Below, piece by piece: positions 27,192 to 36,660 of a DNA stretch of 54,293 bases (position 1 is the stretch's first letter; each line of letters opens with the position of its first letter). The position numbers and the translations under genes were made by a program. Below the pieces are notes generated by a model, which saw nothing but the letters and a program-made list of their open reading frames with translations, was not told the origin of the DNA and did not search any database. The DNA lies in contig JASMHZ010000004.1 in assembly GCA_030750465.1 (NCBI GenBank), positions 1 through 54,293 on the forward strand, read 5' to 3'. Origin of the DNA: Candidatus Peribacteraceae bacterium. Its GTDB lineage: Bacteria; Patescibacteriota; Gracilibacteria; Peribacterales; Peribacteraceae.

Positions 27192-27698
27192 TTAATTAAT
27201 CTTCCTACTTGTCCAAGCCTTCTTCTTTCCTGACCTGAGCACCGTCCAACCTGCTGCGCTCATGATTGCCATTGCAGAAAGAATTGCTGGAGCCCCAGTT
27301 GGAGCCAAGGGTGGTGCACCTGTGTGCTTAAGTGCTTGCTGTTGATCTACACGTTCAAGTAATCGGACAGTTCGCAATAATTCCATTGCGTCGCTTGTAA
27401 GCATCATTGCTGCCCCACTTTTTTTGTCATCAGTTTCTTCTGCAACAACTTCCGGTTCCGGAGGAGTCGGGTGCTGGCGTTCATATTCGATGTCGTATTC
27501 TTCCTTGCGTCTTGTTGCACTATTGTAAGCCTGTCTTTCTACCACATCTTTCATATCTCTGTTCCTTGGCGGTGTATACATTTCATTTCCTTGTAATACT
27601 TCTTCTGGCAAAAGGTATGCGAGCGCGGTCGCTGGTACAAAGAGTATCGTTGCCAGAATCATTAGGGAGATTGCCTTTGTCGAAGTTTGTTTTTGCAT
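27192..27698 (-). CDS. exported/membrane protein of unknown function
   Basis: N-terminal signal LMILATILFVPATALA. Confidence 0.55.
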   Translation of the reverse strand: MQKQTSTKAISLMILATILFVPATALAYLLPEEVLQGNEMYTPPRNRDMKDVVERQAYNSATRRKEEYDIEYERQHPTPPEPEVVAEETDDKKSGAAMMLTSDAMELLRTVRLLERVDQQQALKHTGAPPLAPTGAPAILSAMAIMSAAGWTVLRSGKKKAWTSRKIN

Positions 27699-27734
27699 AT
27701 TTCGATTGGACTCACTACGAGTCGTTATTTCTAA

Positions 27735-28757
27735 CTATTTTACCTTAAAAGCTTCATAATTACAAGATTTGCCCGATTTCAACATACAGTTAAAGTACTC
27801 CTGTTCATCCAAAATGCCGTCTCTATCCGAGTCTTCGGTCGTAGGATCGGTCTCACCTTTATCAACTTTACCGTTAAGGTTAACATCCTCACCGCGCACC
27901 TTTTTGCTGTGTGTGTCAACTCTACAAAGTCCATCACAAAGACCATCCCGATCGGAGTCTATTTGCAGTGGATTTGTTTCTCCCATATCTACTCTTCCAT
28001 TTCTATTGTAATCCTCCAGACCATCAACTATTCCGTCTCCATCTGAATCCCTCATTACGGGGCTGGTACCCAGAGAAAAGATTTCTATCCCGTCATTCAA
28101 TCCATCTCCGTCGGTATCCTCAATATCCGGATCGGACTTTTGATCTGCTTCAATGTAAGCATTAACTCCATCGCCGTCTTTATCAATTCCGATAGAGATG
28201 GGAGTTTCTGTCATCAAGTAACAAGTCGTACCTCCTTCAAATATTTCCATTTGATGGCGAACTCGTCCCCTGTTGTATTCTGCTTGGTTTAGTTTTTTTT
28301 CTGAGTAGTCTCTAGATAGCGAGAATTTAGTTCTCCTTATATTTTTTTCTTTTTGTCGCCTGACGCTTCTTTCCTTTTCCGAAAGGAAAATGCGTCCAGG
28401 AAGTCCGCGCCTCTTCATTTGCTGCATTTTTTCGTAATCTTCCGGGAAACAGTATCCCCAGTAACGTACATTATATCCGCTATTGCCAAATAGAACTTTT
28501 CTGTATACCTTCTTTTCTTTTGGAGGTATTTGAAATAAGACATTAACGTGAGCAGGGGCTGTTATGCCCATTTCTATATCATCTGCTGTGAATGTTTTCC
28601 ATGGAACCACACCTCGCATGTGACCGGGGAGTAAACGTGCTTGGAGCGAGGGTTCCTCGATATTTGTTACTGCGAATGCCACAAAGGCCAAACACATTAC
28701 GCTCAAACTGAGCGTCATTCTCCTCATTGCCTTTAGTAAACTTGGTTCAGGTTGCAT
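27735..28757 (-). CDS. exported protein with thrombospondin type 3-like calcium-binding repeats
   Basis: DKDGDGVNAYIEADQKSDPDIEDTDGDGLNDGIEIFSLGTSPVMRDSDGDGIVDGLEDYN. Confidence 0.85.
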   Translation of the reverse strand: MQPEPSLLKAMRRMTLSLSVMCLAFVAFAVTNIEEPSLQARLLPGHMRGVVPWKTFTADDIEMGITAPAHVNVLFQIPPKEKKVYRKVLFGNSGYNVRYWGYCFPEDYEKMQQMKRRGLPGRIFLSEKERSVRRQKEKNIRRTKFSLSRDYSEKKLNQAEYNRGRVRHQMEIFEGGTTCYLMTETPISIGIDKDGDGVNAYIEADQKSDPDIEDTDGDGLNDGIEIFSLGTSPVMRDSDGDGIVDGLEDYNRNGRVDMGETNPLQIDSDRDGLCDGLCRVDTHSKKVRGEDVNLNGKVDKGETDPTTEDSDRDGILDEQEYFNCMLKSGKSCNYEAFKVK

Positions 28758-28875
28758 CAGATCATTATAGCATAGAATGAGGCTCTTGAGAATGGTTGAA
28801 TATATGGCTCATATGGTAAATCTTCTCGATCTTCTGCTTCTTATGACTCCTTATTAGCGCTATCCTTTCTGCCAA

Positions 28876-29946
28876 ATGCCCCGTGACTATTACGACATCC
28901 TCGGTGTTTCTCGCGATGCTTCCGTTGGCGATATAAAGAAGGCATACCGAAAACTTAGCAAAGAGCTTCATCCGGACAAAAACAAGGATGATAAGGAGGC
29001 AGAGCACAAATTTCAGGAAGTTAACGAAGCCTATGAAGTGCTCAGTGACGATAAGAAAAGAAAGCAATACGATACCTTCGGCTCAGCAGGAGTTGGAGGA
29101 GCAGGAGGCGCCGGAGGTTTTGATTTCTCTGGTTTTCAAAACATGGGCGGGCTTGGCGATATTTTTGAAGGTTTCTTTGGAGGTAATAGAGGCGGAGGCA
29201 GGACACAGAGGAGCGAGCGCGGTCGAGACAGAGAAGTTAGGCTTACTATTGAATTTGATGAAGCTGTGAAGGGCACGCAAAAAACAATTGCTTTAGAAAC
29301 ATTTATTTCTTGTAATGAGTGCGAGGGCAAAGGGACGGAGAAAGGATCAGAAATGATCATGTGTTCTGATTGCGGAGGAACTGGTCAACAAACCAAGACT
29401 GCACAATCATTCTTTGGAGTCATTCAACAAAATTTTGTATGTTCTTCTTGTTCTGGTGCAGGGCGAGTGCCGGATAAAAAATGTTCAGCTTGTTCGGGCG
29501 AAGGACGCATTCAAAAAAAAGAAACTGTAACCCTGGATATTCCTCCGGGAATGCATGATGGACAAACTCTCCGACTAGCTGGTAAGGGTGAAGCTGGAAG
29601 GCATGGGGCGCAATCTGGTGATTTATATCTTCTAATTGCAATAAGGCCTGATCCTAGATTTGAACGCGATGGCGATGACATTCGAACGCACTCAGTATTA
29701 TCAGTTCTTGATGCAATACTTGGTACGCAAGTTAAAGTTAAAACAGTTCATGGGGATACCGAGCTCAAGATTCCAGCGGGCACTCAGCCAAATCAGATCT
29801 TTAGAGTAAAAGGAAAAGGAATGCCAGTTTTGGGAAGCTCTCGTCACGGAGATCATTATGTGACTATTGGAGTAGAAATACCTAGTAAGCTTAGTAAGGA
29901 TGAGAAGAGGTTGATGGAGGAGTGGAAGAAAACAATTAACAGTTAA
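28876..29946 (+). CDS. dnaJ: chaperone DnaJ
   Basis: [38 protein letters not shown] region; CxxCxGxG zinc repeats. Confidence 0.97.
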   Translation: MPRDYYDILGVSRDASVGDIKKAYRKLSKELHPDKNKDDKEAEHKFQEVNEAYEVLSDDKKRKQYDTFGSAGVGGAGGAGGFDFSGFQNMGGLGDIFEGFFGGNRGGGRTQRSERGRDREVRLTIEFDEAVKGTQKTIALETFISCNECEGKGTEKGSEMIMCSDCGGTGQQTKTAQSFFGVIQQNFVCSSCSGAGRVPDKKCSACSGEGRIQKKETVTLDIPPGMHDGQTLRLAGKGEAGRHGAQSGDLYLLIAIRPDPRFERDGDDIRTHSVLSVLDAILGTQVKVKTVHGDTELKIPAGTQPNQIFRVKGKGMPVLGSSRHGDHYVTIGVEIPSKLSKDEKRLMEEWKKTINS

Positions 29947-30074
29947 CAATTGACACGTTCGCCTTCGGCGGACTCTTAACAATTAACTTCTTGTTATTAA
30001 AGTAAAAAGAGATTGTCAATTGTTAAGAGCGAATCCCGTTAAAGCGGGATGAGCGTGTTAACTGTCAATTGTTA
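29933..30074. repeat. intergenic word hairpin with nested GC hairpins
   Basis: AACAATTAACAGTTAACAATTGACACGTTCGCCTTCGGCGGAC ... AATCCCGTTAAAGCGGGATGAGCGTGTTAACTGTCAATTGTTA. Confidence 0.9.
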
Positions 30075-30626
30075 TCATATATCCAAATTATCTAATCCAC
30101 CATCTTTCTCATCTTCAATAACCGGTTGAAGTTCACCACCTTCTCCTCCGCTTTTTTCTACTCCATCCTTTAGTCGCAGAACAATCTGGCGATAATCTCC
30201 TTCGCCTGCACTCTCGGTCATTAGATCTTGCATATTCGCATTATTAGCTACATGAAGATGCACTATACGACGAAAGTATGGGCTCATAGGAGCAAGTGCA
30301 ACGCGATTTCCTGTACGCCTTACAAAGTCAGCTTTCTGTTCAGCAATCTTACATACCTTCTCTTCCTGAGCGCGCCTGTATCCGTCAACGTCCATAACAA
30401 TGAATGGTGCGCGATCCAACTTCTCCTGCGTTCTGATAATGGCTTTTACAATATGTTGAACTGCATTCAGAGTTTCGCCGTGCCAACCAATAATTCGACT
30501 TGGATCCTTGGATTCTATATCAACGCGAATAATGTCGTCCTCTTCGCTGATTACGACTTTTGTGAAATCCAAATTCAATCTTTTTAGGATTTCTGATACT
30601 GTGGATTCGATTAATTTATTATCCAT
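30075..30626 (-). CDS. Jag/KhpB-like KH-R3H RNA-binding protein
   Basis: DPSRIIGWHGETLNAVQHIVKAI; R3H YRRAQEEKVCKIAEQKADFVRRTGNRVALAPMSPYFRRIVHLHV. Confidence 0.9.
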   Translation of the reverse strand: MDNKLIESTVSEILKRLNLDFTKVVISEEDDIIRVDIESKDPSRIIGWHGETLNAVQHIVKAIIRTQEKLDRAPFIVMDVDGYRRAQEEKVCKIAEQKADFVRRTGNRVALAPMSPYFRRIVHLHVANNANMQDLMTESAGEGDYRQIVLRLKDGVEKSGGEGGELQPVIEDEKDGGLDNLDI

Positions 30627-30681
30627 GATTGGAATAAGCTTAGCGTTTTATTAGCGAAGGGTGAAATAAAAAGAGATAAAA

Positions 30682-30860
30682 TGTTAAATTGCTAATCCTG
30701 GCAATAGCAGTTCAAGCTACAAAGATTCTTGAGGTTATTCCAGAGGAGCACTGTTAAATTGTTCGCAGAGCGAGTAGATAACTTTGATTCGATAAACTGT
30801 GACACCAAACATGCGCAACGCTTTGCCGAACAATTTAGCAATTTAACAATTAAACAACAC
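30682..30860. repeat. intergenic word hairpin
   Basis: GTTAAATTGTTCGCAGAGCGA ... GCCGAACAATTTAGCAATTTAACAATT. Confidence 0.75.
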
Positions 30861-30876
30861 AACAATATAAAATTAC

Positions 30877-31158
30877 TTACCTTATCGCGTCCTTCAGGGT
30901 CTTCCCTGCCTTGAAAGCGGGAACTTTCATTGAAGGGATGGAAATGCGTTGTGATGGGTTGCGTGGATTAACACCCATTCGAGAAGCGCGCTGAGAAACA
31001 CGGAATGTTCCAAAGCCTGTAATGGTAACCGAGTTGCCCTTCTTTAACTCGTTAGTTACGAGAGTTGTAAGTGCTTCCAGTGCGGCGCCTGCGGAACGTT
31101 TTGTAATGCCTGCTGCATCTGCTATTGCATTGATGATATCCTGCTTTGACATGGGCAA
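30877..31158 (-). CDS. HU-family DNA-binding protein
   Basis: KQDIINAIADAAGITKRSAGAALEALTTLVTNELKKGNSVTITGFGTFRVSQRASRMGVNPRNP. Confidence 0.96.
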   Translation of the reverse strand: MPMSKQDIINAIADAAGITKRSAGAALEALTTLVTNELKKGNSVTITGFGTFRVSQRASRMGVNPRNPSQRISIPSMKVPAFKAGKTLKDAIR

Positions 31159-31203
31159 AAGGGGGAATGTAAGTAGGATCTATTATGCAGTCTACGCATA
31201 GAG

Positions 31204-31288
31204 ATGGCTTAGGCAAGCCAAAAAATCGAGATTGATTTCAAAATCTCCATCAGAAATACAGGAGAATGGCTTAGGCAAGCCAAAAAAT
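31204..31288 (-). promoter_or_regulatory. tandem hairpin leader upstream of HU
   Basis: ATGGCTTAGGCAAGCCAAAAAAT repeated at 31204-31226 and 31266-31288 with a GAGATT/AATCTC hairpin between. Confidence 0.5.
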
Positions 31289-31626
31289 GTGAATACGAAA
31301 GATGAACAGAAAAGGTGACATTTTGGTGTATTAACAATGAATTAAAAAGGAGATTTCCTTCTTAAATACACTGGAAATGCACCCTCCCCTCCGGCCTGCC
31401 TGCCTGCCGGCAGGCAGGGGCGGGTCGTAAGTATTGTGTCACTGGAAAAACAAGAGTCAATACCCCTTCAAAAAAATCTTTTTCCACTTACCACTTTTAA
31501 GCTATGTAAACCTAAAAAAAGTGTTCCGCTTTGGTGCGGAACGCCCCCCTATTTTTGGGCTTTGAATTTGACAAAAGGGGTGCACACTCTCTAGTCTCCC
31601 GCCCGTTACTCTACAAACTTAATTTT

Positions 31627-33963
31627 ATGCATTTAGTAATTGTCGAGAGCCCGACAAAGGCAAAAACAATAAAGCGTTTCCTTGGGAAGGATTATTCCGT
31701 ACATGCGAGCATGGGGCATGTTCGTGATTTGCCTGCATCAACATTGGGTGTAGATACGGAAGATACATTCGAGGCTGTATACGAAGTTCCAAAAGAAAAG
31801 AAGACTGTTGTAAAAAAATTACAGGAAGAAATGAAAAAGGCAGATGATCTTTGGATTGCAACTGATGAAGACCGCGAAGGAGAAGCGATCGGGTGGCATC
31901 TTATTCAGGCACTCAAGATAAATAAGGATCAAGAAGTTAAACGTATTGTATTCCACGAGATCACACGTGAAGCCATTGATGAAGCTGTAAAAAATCCGCG
32001 AGAAATTGATGAAAAACTTGTGGAAGCCCAGCAGGCCAGACGCATACTCGATCGCTTGGTTGGATACACTCTTTCACCGTTCCTCTGGAGCAAAGTGTAC
32101 AGAGGTCTTTCTGCGGGGCGAGTACAGTCAGTCGCTGTAAGAATTATTGTAGACCGCGAACGTGAGGTTCTGGCTTTTATTCCAGTTGAGTATTGGACTG
32201 TTACTGCTTCACTAGAAACAAGCAAGGAGGAAGAGTTCACAGCAGATCTAACAAAGAAGGACGGCAAAAAATTTGTTCCCTCTAATGAAAAGGAAGCAAT
32301 GCAGGTAAAAGAGGACTGTACTGGTTCTGACTTTAAAGTTTCATCTGTCGACGAAAAAGAATTAAAGAAAAGTCCCCCACCTCCTTTTACAACTTCAACT
32401 CTTCAGCAGGAAGCGGGAAGAAAACTTGGATTCTCCGTCAAGCAGACAATGGTGGTTGCTCAACAACTTTATGAAGGAGTTAGTACCGGAAAGGGGGAAG
32501 GTAGTACGGGACTTATTACATACATGAGGACGGACTCTGTTAATTTGAGTGAAAAGGCGCTTGACGATGCCAAAAGAGTGATTGAGGAACAATATGGGCG
32601 TGAATATATTCTTTCGACTCCGAGAAAATATAAAACTAAGAGTAAAGGAGCGCAGGAAGCACATGAAGCGATTAGGCCAACCGAGATGGATCGTACGCCA
32701 GCTTCACTCAAAGAAGTTCTGGATCATCAACAACTAAAGCTTTACACACTGATCTGGAATCGTTCTATTGCAACTCAGATGGCTGTAGCTCAATTAAAAA
32801 GAGTTGGTGCAGACATTGATGTAAATAACTATCAATTCCGCGCAACAGGACAAACTATTCTATTCGATGGATATCTTCGTGTGTACATGGAGGGCAAAGA
32901 TGAATCGGAAGAATCAGACAGAAAAGATGAAGATCAAAACAGTGGTGAGAAGTTCCTGCCAGAGCTTAAAGAAGGTGATGAACTTGAGTGCGATGAAATC
33001 TCACCGGTACAACACTTCACCAAGCCACCGCCCAGATATACGGAAGCGAGTCTGGTTAAAAAGCTTGAAGAAGAAGGAATTGGACGACCAAGTACATACG
33101 CTCCAACAATCAGTACTATTCAGCAGAGGGGCTATATAAAGAAGGAAGGCAAGCAATTAATACCGGAAGAGGTAGCTTTCACTGTTACAGACCTTCTTGC
33201 AGAGCACTTTGCAGATATTGTGAACTTGAAGTTCACAGCGAAGATGGAGCAGTCCCTTGATGATATTGCGGATGGAAAAGAAAAACGCGTAGAGTTTATA
33301 AAAGGATTCTTTGGGCCTTTCGAAAAGCTGATTGCATCCAAGAAAGTAGAAGTAAAAAAAGAAGATATTATGAAAGAGAGAATACTTGGAAAGGATCCAA
33401 AATCAGGTTTAGAAATATTAGTCCGCACAGGTCGTTTTGGTCCGTACATTCAGATTGGAAGGCCGGAGGATTACAAAAAAGGAGAAAAACCAAAGAGTGC
33501 ATCCGTACCTTCCAAACTAAAAAAGGATGCAATTACTTTGGAGGAAGCACTCGATCAGCTTAGTTTCCCAAAAGAACTTGGTAAGAAAGGTGGCGAGGTT
33601 GTCACGGTAAACTTGGGAAGATACGGTCCGTATGTTCGCTGGGGCAAAGTTACAGGGACACTTCCGGTTGATATGGAACCGGGGAGCGTAGATCTAAAAA
33701 TGGCACTAGAAATAATTTCAACTGCAAAAGAAAAGAAGAAAAAAATGTCTGAACCGCTTAAAATCTTGGGCAATGATCCTAATACAAAAGATGAGATACA
33801 GGTCAAAGATGGTCGCTACGGTCCATATGTAACTGATGGAACGACGAATGCATCGATTCCAAAGACGATGGATCCTTACAAGGTGACTATTATGGATGCT
33901 GCGGAGTGGCTTGAGAAAAAGAGGCACGCTCCTAAGAGGAAAGGTGGTTGGAAGAAGAGGTAA
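31627..33963 (+). CDS. topA: DNA topoisomerase I
   Basis: MHLVIVESPTKAKTIKRFLGKDYSVHASMGHVRDLP; ATDEDREGEAIGWHL; GLITYMRTDSVNLS; start trimmed. Confidence 0.97.
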   Translation: MHLVIVESPTKAKTIKRFLGKDYSVHASMGHVRDLPASTLGVDTEDTFEAVYEVPKEKKTVVKKLQEEMKKADDLWIATDEDREGEAIGWHLIQALKINKDQEVKRIVFHEITREAIDEAVKNPREIDEKLVEAQQARRILDRLVGYTLSPFLWSKVYRGLSAGRVQSVAVRIIVDREREVLAFIPVEYWTVTASLETSKEEEFTADLTKKDGKKFVPSNEKEAMQVKEDCTGSDFKVSSVDEKELKKSPPPPFTTSTLQQEAGRKLGFSVKQTMVVAQQLYEGVSTGKGEGSTGLITYMRTDSVNLSEKALDDAKRVIEEQYGREYILSTPRKYKTKSKGAQEAHEAIRPTEMDRTPASLKEVLDHQQLKLYTLIWNRSIATQMAVAQLKRVGADIDVNNYQFRATGQTILFDGYLRVYMEGKDESEESDRKDEDQNSGEKFLPELKEGDELECDEISPVQHFTKPPPRYTEASLVKKLEEEGIGRPSTYAPTISTIQQRGYIKKEGKQLIPEEVAFTVTDLLAEHFADIVNLKFTAKMEQSLDDIADGKEKRVEFIKGFFGPFEKLIASKKVEVKKEDIMKERILGKDPKSGLEILVRTGRFGPYIQIGRPEDYKKGEKPKSASVPSKLKKDAITLEEALDQLSFPKELGKKGGEVVTVNLGRYGPYVRWGKVTGTLPVDMEPGSVDLKMALEIISTAKEKKKKMSEPLKILGNDPNTKDEIQVKDGRYGPYVTDGTTNASIPKTMDPYKVTIMDAAEWLEKKRHAPKRKGGWKKR

Positions 33964-35578
33964 TCTTCCAAACCGACCATCCTTCCCCTCTTTCCATGAT
34001 CTGGAGCTCAGATTTTAGCCTGTTCAAGTCCCATTCAGGATTCCTCTTTTCGTCCCAGACTACCAGGTCAATTCCATATTGAGTTAGGAATTTCTCAGGC
34101 TCCTTATCAACTTGTGAGCATTCGTTTCTGACCAGCTCAAGTTCTTCTTCGCGGATCTTGGGATCTGGAAATGCGCCGAGTGCGTCTGCATAAACCAGGT
34201 TGCGGGAAGCCTCAAGATTCCTCAGATTCGGATCAAGCGGCAAGTAAGTCAGACATACTCTCTGTGCATTTTCTTTGTGGGAAAGAAGAATATTCTTTAA
34301 ATAAATTGAATAAACAACATCGTGATGCGTATGCGATGTGATCAAACTCTGTGTATCCCTGTCAGACAGAATCCTTGCGCGCGGGATTTCATCAAGAGTT
34401 GAAAGAAGATCTGACAAATGTTGCGATGCGAAGTTTTCCGGAGAGGGATTCCATTGTTTGATTATCCACCTTCCGTCGTATGCAATTGCAGAGATATAGA
34501 GGACTGCGGCAAGTGCGGGGATTATCAGAATCTTAGATTTAAATTTCCACGCAAGAAGAATCACAACAATAGCTGCGAGTAGAAGTGAAAAAATGCTGTG
34601 CGAAACAAAATTAAAAACAGTTCCATGAATCACCTGTTGGTGCATTACTACAAATGCGGTGAATACAACTACAATTGCCGGACGGTGCGGTTCAAGCTCT
34701 TTGTATTTTTTCTTGAGCAGAATTATCAGTCCCATAATCATCGTCAGGAATAGTGCGCTATATATCCACGACTCAGGTAATCGTCCGGGGCGCATGCCAC
34801 TTCTAAACACTGCCACGTCAGCTAACGGATGGTTCATCACAGACAAAGTCTGGAAAACGAAAGGAAGTGCAAAGATAACTCCAATAATTGCAGATAGAAG
34901 TAGAATTTTTAGTTCGGTTGTCGGTTGTCGGTTGTCGGTTTTCGTGAAGTTTTCAACTAAATTCCAAATCACCATCAGTCCTAACCAAAGCCAGGCGAAT
35001 GTCCAACTCCAAACATAAACTCCTACTAAAGTACCAAGCAACATCCCTCCAATTACAGTGGGTCCCTTTCGTTTTTTTGCGTAAGCTAAACTTAAAGCAG
35101 TCAGAGCAAGCATCATCAGCAAAAAGCTTGAGCGCAGATGGATTGGACGGTTTAAATTATAAAGTTGTGTTGCAATCAATATTAGAGAACCTGCGTAAGA
35201 TTGAAGGCGTGTAAAACCACATATGCTCAGGAACCAAATAAGAACAAGAAATATCAGAACCGGAATTACTGAGTCCATGATCGTCAGAACTACCCAAGAG
35301 TGATCAAAGACTGGACGGAGAATCATTCCAAGACTAAGTTCAATCAAAGCAAATTGTGAACCGACCATTCCTTCTTCTCCTACGAAAGCTTCAGATACCT
35401 GATTCAAATTACCAGTCAACGCCTCCTGAATGCGTGCAAGATAAATTTCCTCATCAGAATTTAGATGCACATATACTCCTTTGTACGCAGGATTCAAAAT
35501 GTGGATTAAAAATGGACCCTGCATTATCAGGGCTATAGCTATTGATGAGGCGATGATTAGTGTCTTCCAGTGGGGCAT
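33932..35578 (-). CDS. multi-pass membrane protein, STT3/PMT-like
   Basis: Many TM segments; GVYVHLNSDEEIYLARIQEAL N-terminal luminal-type motif; 32-nt convergent overlap with topA. Confidence 0.7.
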   Translation of the reverse strand: MPHWKTLIIASSIAIALIMQGPFLIHILNPAYKGVYVHLNSDEEIYLARIQEALTGNLNQVSEAFVGEEGMVGSQFALIELSLGMILRPVFDHSWVVLTIMDSVIPVLIFLVLIWFLSICGFTRLQSYAGSLILIATQLYNLNRPIHLRSSFLLMMLALTALSLAYAKKRKGPTVIGGMLLGTLVGVYVWSWTFAWLWLGLMVIWNLVENFTKTDNRQPTTELKILLLSAIIGVIFALPFVFQTLSVMNHPLADVAVFRSGMRPGRLPESWIYSALFLTMIMGLIILLKKKYKELEPHRPAIVVVFTAFVVMHQQVIHGTVFNFVSHSIFSLLLAAIVVILLAWKFKSKILIIPALAAVLYISAIAYDGRWIIKQWNPSPENFASQHLSDLLSTLDEIPRARILSDRDTQSLITSHTHHDVVYSIYLKNILLSHKENAQRVCLTYLPLDPNLRNLEASRNLVYADALGAFPDPKIREEELELVRNECSQVDKEPEKFLTQYGIDLVVWDEKRNPEWDLNRLKSELQIMERGEGWSVWKITSSSNHLSS

Positions 35579-35584
35579 GGATAT

Positions 35585-35682
35585 ATTTTAGCTTATAGCT
35601 TTTAGCTTAATTAGCTTAAATTGAGGCAATTATTGGTGACAACCAAAAAAAGCTAATGAAGCTAAAAGCCAAAAGCTAGCCG
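35585..35682. repeat. intergenic word hairpin
   Basis: TAGCTTATAGCTTTTAGCTTAATTAGCTT ... AAGCTAATGAAGCTAAAAGCCAAAAGCTA. Confidence 0.85.
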
Positions 35683-35684
35683 AA

Positions 35685-36428
35685 TTAAGTGAGATATTTA
35701 ATTGGCACAAACCTCAACTTCAAAAATACCCAGCACCATTTAAACCAATCCTTCCAGCAAATCTTTTTACCTTCTTTGTAAGATCTTGGATGGTAGGAAA
35801 TAGGGAATTCGGCGATATGAATTTTTTTGCGTGCAAGAAGCGCTGTAATTTCAGGATCGTACCTGAAGTCGTTTTCTTTAAGCGGAAGAGTTTTGAGTAC
35901 ATCGTTTCTGACCATTTTGTAACAAGTAGGCTGATCAGAAAGCTTTTTGAAGTACAGAATGTTGAATATATAAGTAAGAACAGTACCTCCAAGAAAAGTC
36001 AGCAAATGAGTAAATTGCTTTTGTTTCTTAAGTCTCCGCGAACCGTAAACAGCTTTGTGATCATTCTCTTCTGCAAACTTAACTAATTCAGGAATCTCCT
36101 CCGGATCATATTCAAGATCCGCATCTTGAACTATCACATATTTTCCTTTGGCCTGAGCGTAACCCATTCTGACTGCGGAGCCTTTCCCCCCATTCTCTTT
36201 TGTCAGAACAGTATCTTGAGGCGTGTCACGGCACTCGCGAGTGCCGTGACGCGCAAGCTTCCTAATAATCTCCAATGAAGAATCCTTCGATCCGTCATCA
36301 ACAATAATTACTTCAGAAAAATCTCCGCATGATCTGTGTACACGGGTAATTATTTCTTCAAGTGTCTTTTCCTCGTTATAAACGGGGATGACGATTGAGA
36401 GAAATGGGGATTGAGAAGGGTCGTTCAT
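35685..36428 (-). CDS. glycosyltransferase family 2 (dolichol-phosphate mannose synthase-like)
   Basis: LSIVIPVYNEEKTLEEIITRV..VIIVDDGSKDSS..NGGKGSAVRMGYAQAKGKYVIVQDADLEYDPEEIPELVKF. Confidence 0.93.
   Translation of the reverse strand: MNDPSQSPFLSIVIPVYNEEKTLEEIITRVHRSCGDFSEVIIVDDGSKDSSLEIIRKLARHGTRECRDTPQDTVLTKENGGKGSAVRMGYAQAKGKYVIVQDADLEYDPEEIPELVKFAEENDHKAVYGSRRLKKQKQFTHLLTFLGGTVLTYIFNILYFKKLSDQPTCYKMVRNDVLKTLPLKENDFRYDPEITALLARKKIHIAEFPISYHPRSYKEGKKICWKDWFKWCWVFLKLRFVPIKYLT
36225..36250. repeat. 26-bp perfect palindrome inside the GT2 gene
   Basis: GTCACGGCACTCGCGAGTGCCGTGAC. Confidence 0.9.
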
Positions 36429-36564
36429 TACGGCGAGTTTAGCTCATAGCCTACTGGGGTTCATTAGTTTTAATGAGTATATTGGCAGGCGCGGTTCTAC
36501 TTCGCGAGCTTCGTAGAACCTTTGCCTTAGGCATATGTCATTCTGCGAAGCTTGCGAAGCTGAA

Positions 36565-36641
36565 TGGCAGGCGCGGAAGGATTTGAACCTTCGACCCCTG
36601 GTTTTGGAGACCAGTGCTCTAGCCAACTGAGCTACGCGCCT
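36565..36641 (-). tRNA. tRNA-Trp (CCA)
   Basis: AGGCGCG acceptor pairs CGCGCCT, anticodon loop ctCCAaa, T-loop TTCAAAT, encoded GCCA 3' end. Confidence 0.95.
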
Positions 36642-36660
36642 AAGGTGTACTAATATTACA

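Noticed and set aside
33932-33963. Convergent overlap of topA and the STT3-like gene as a regulatory device
   Set aside because: A 32-nt convergent overlap is common in compact genomes; nothing further supports a function.
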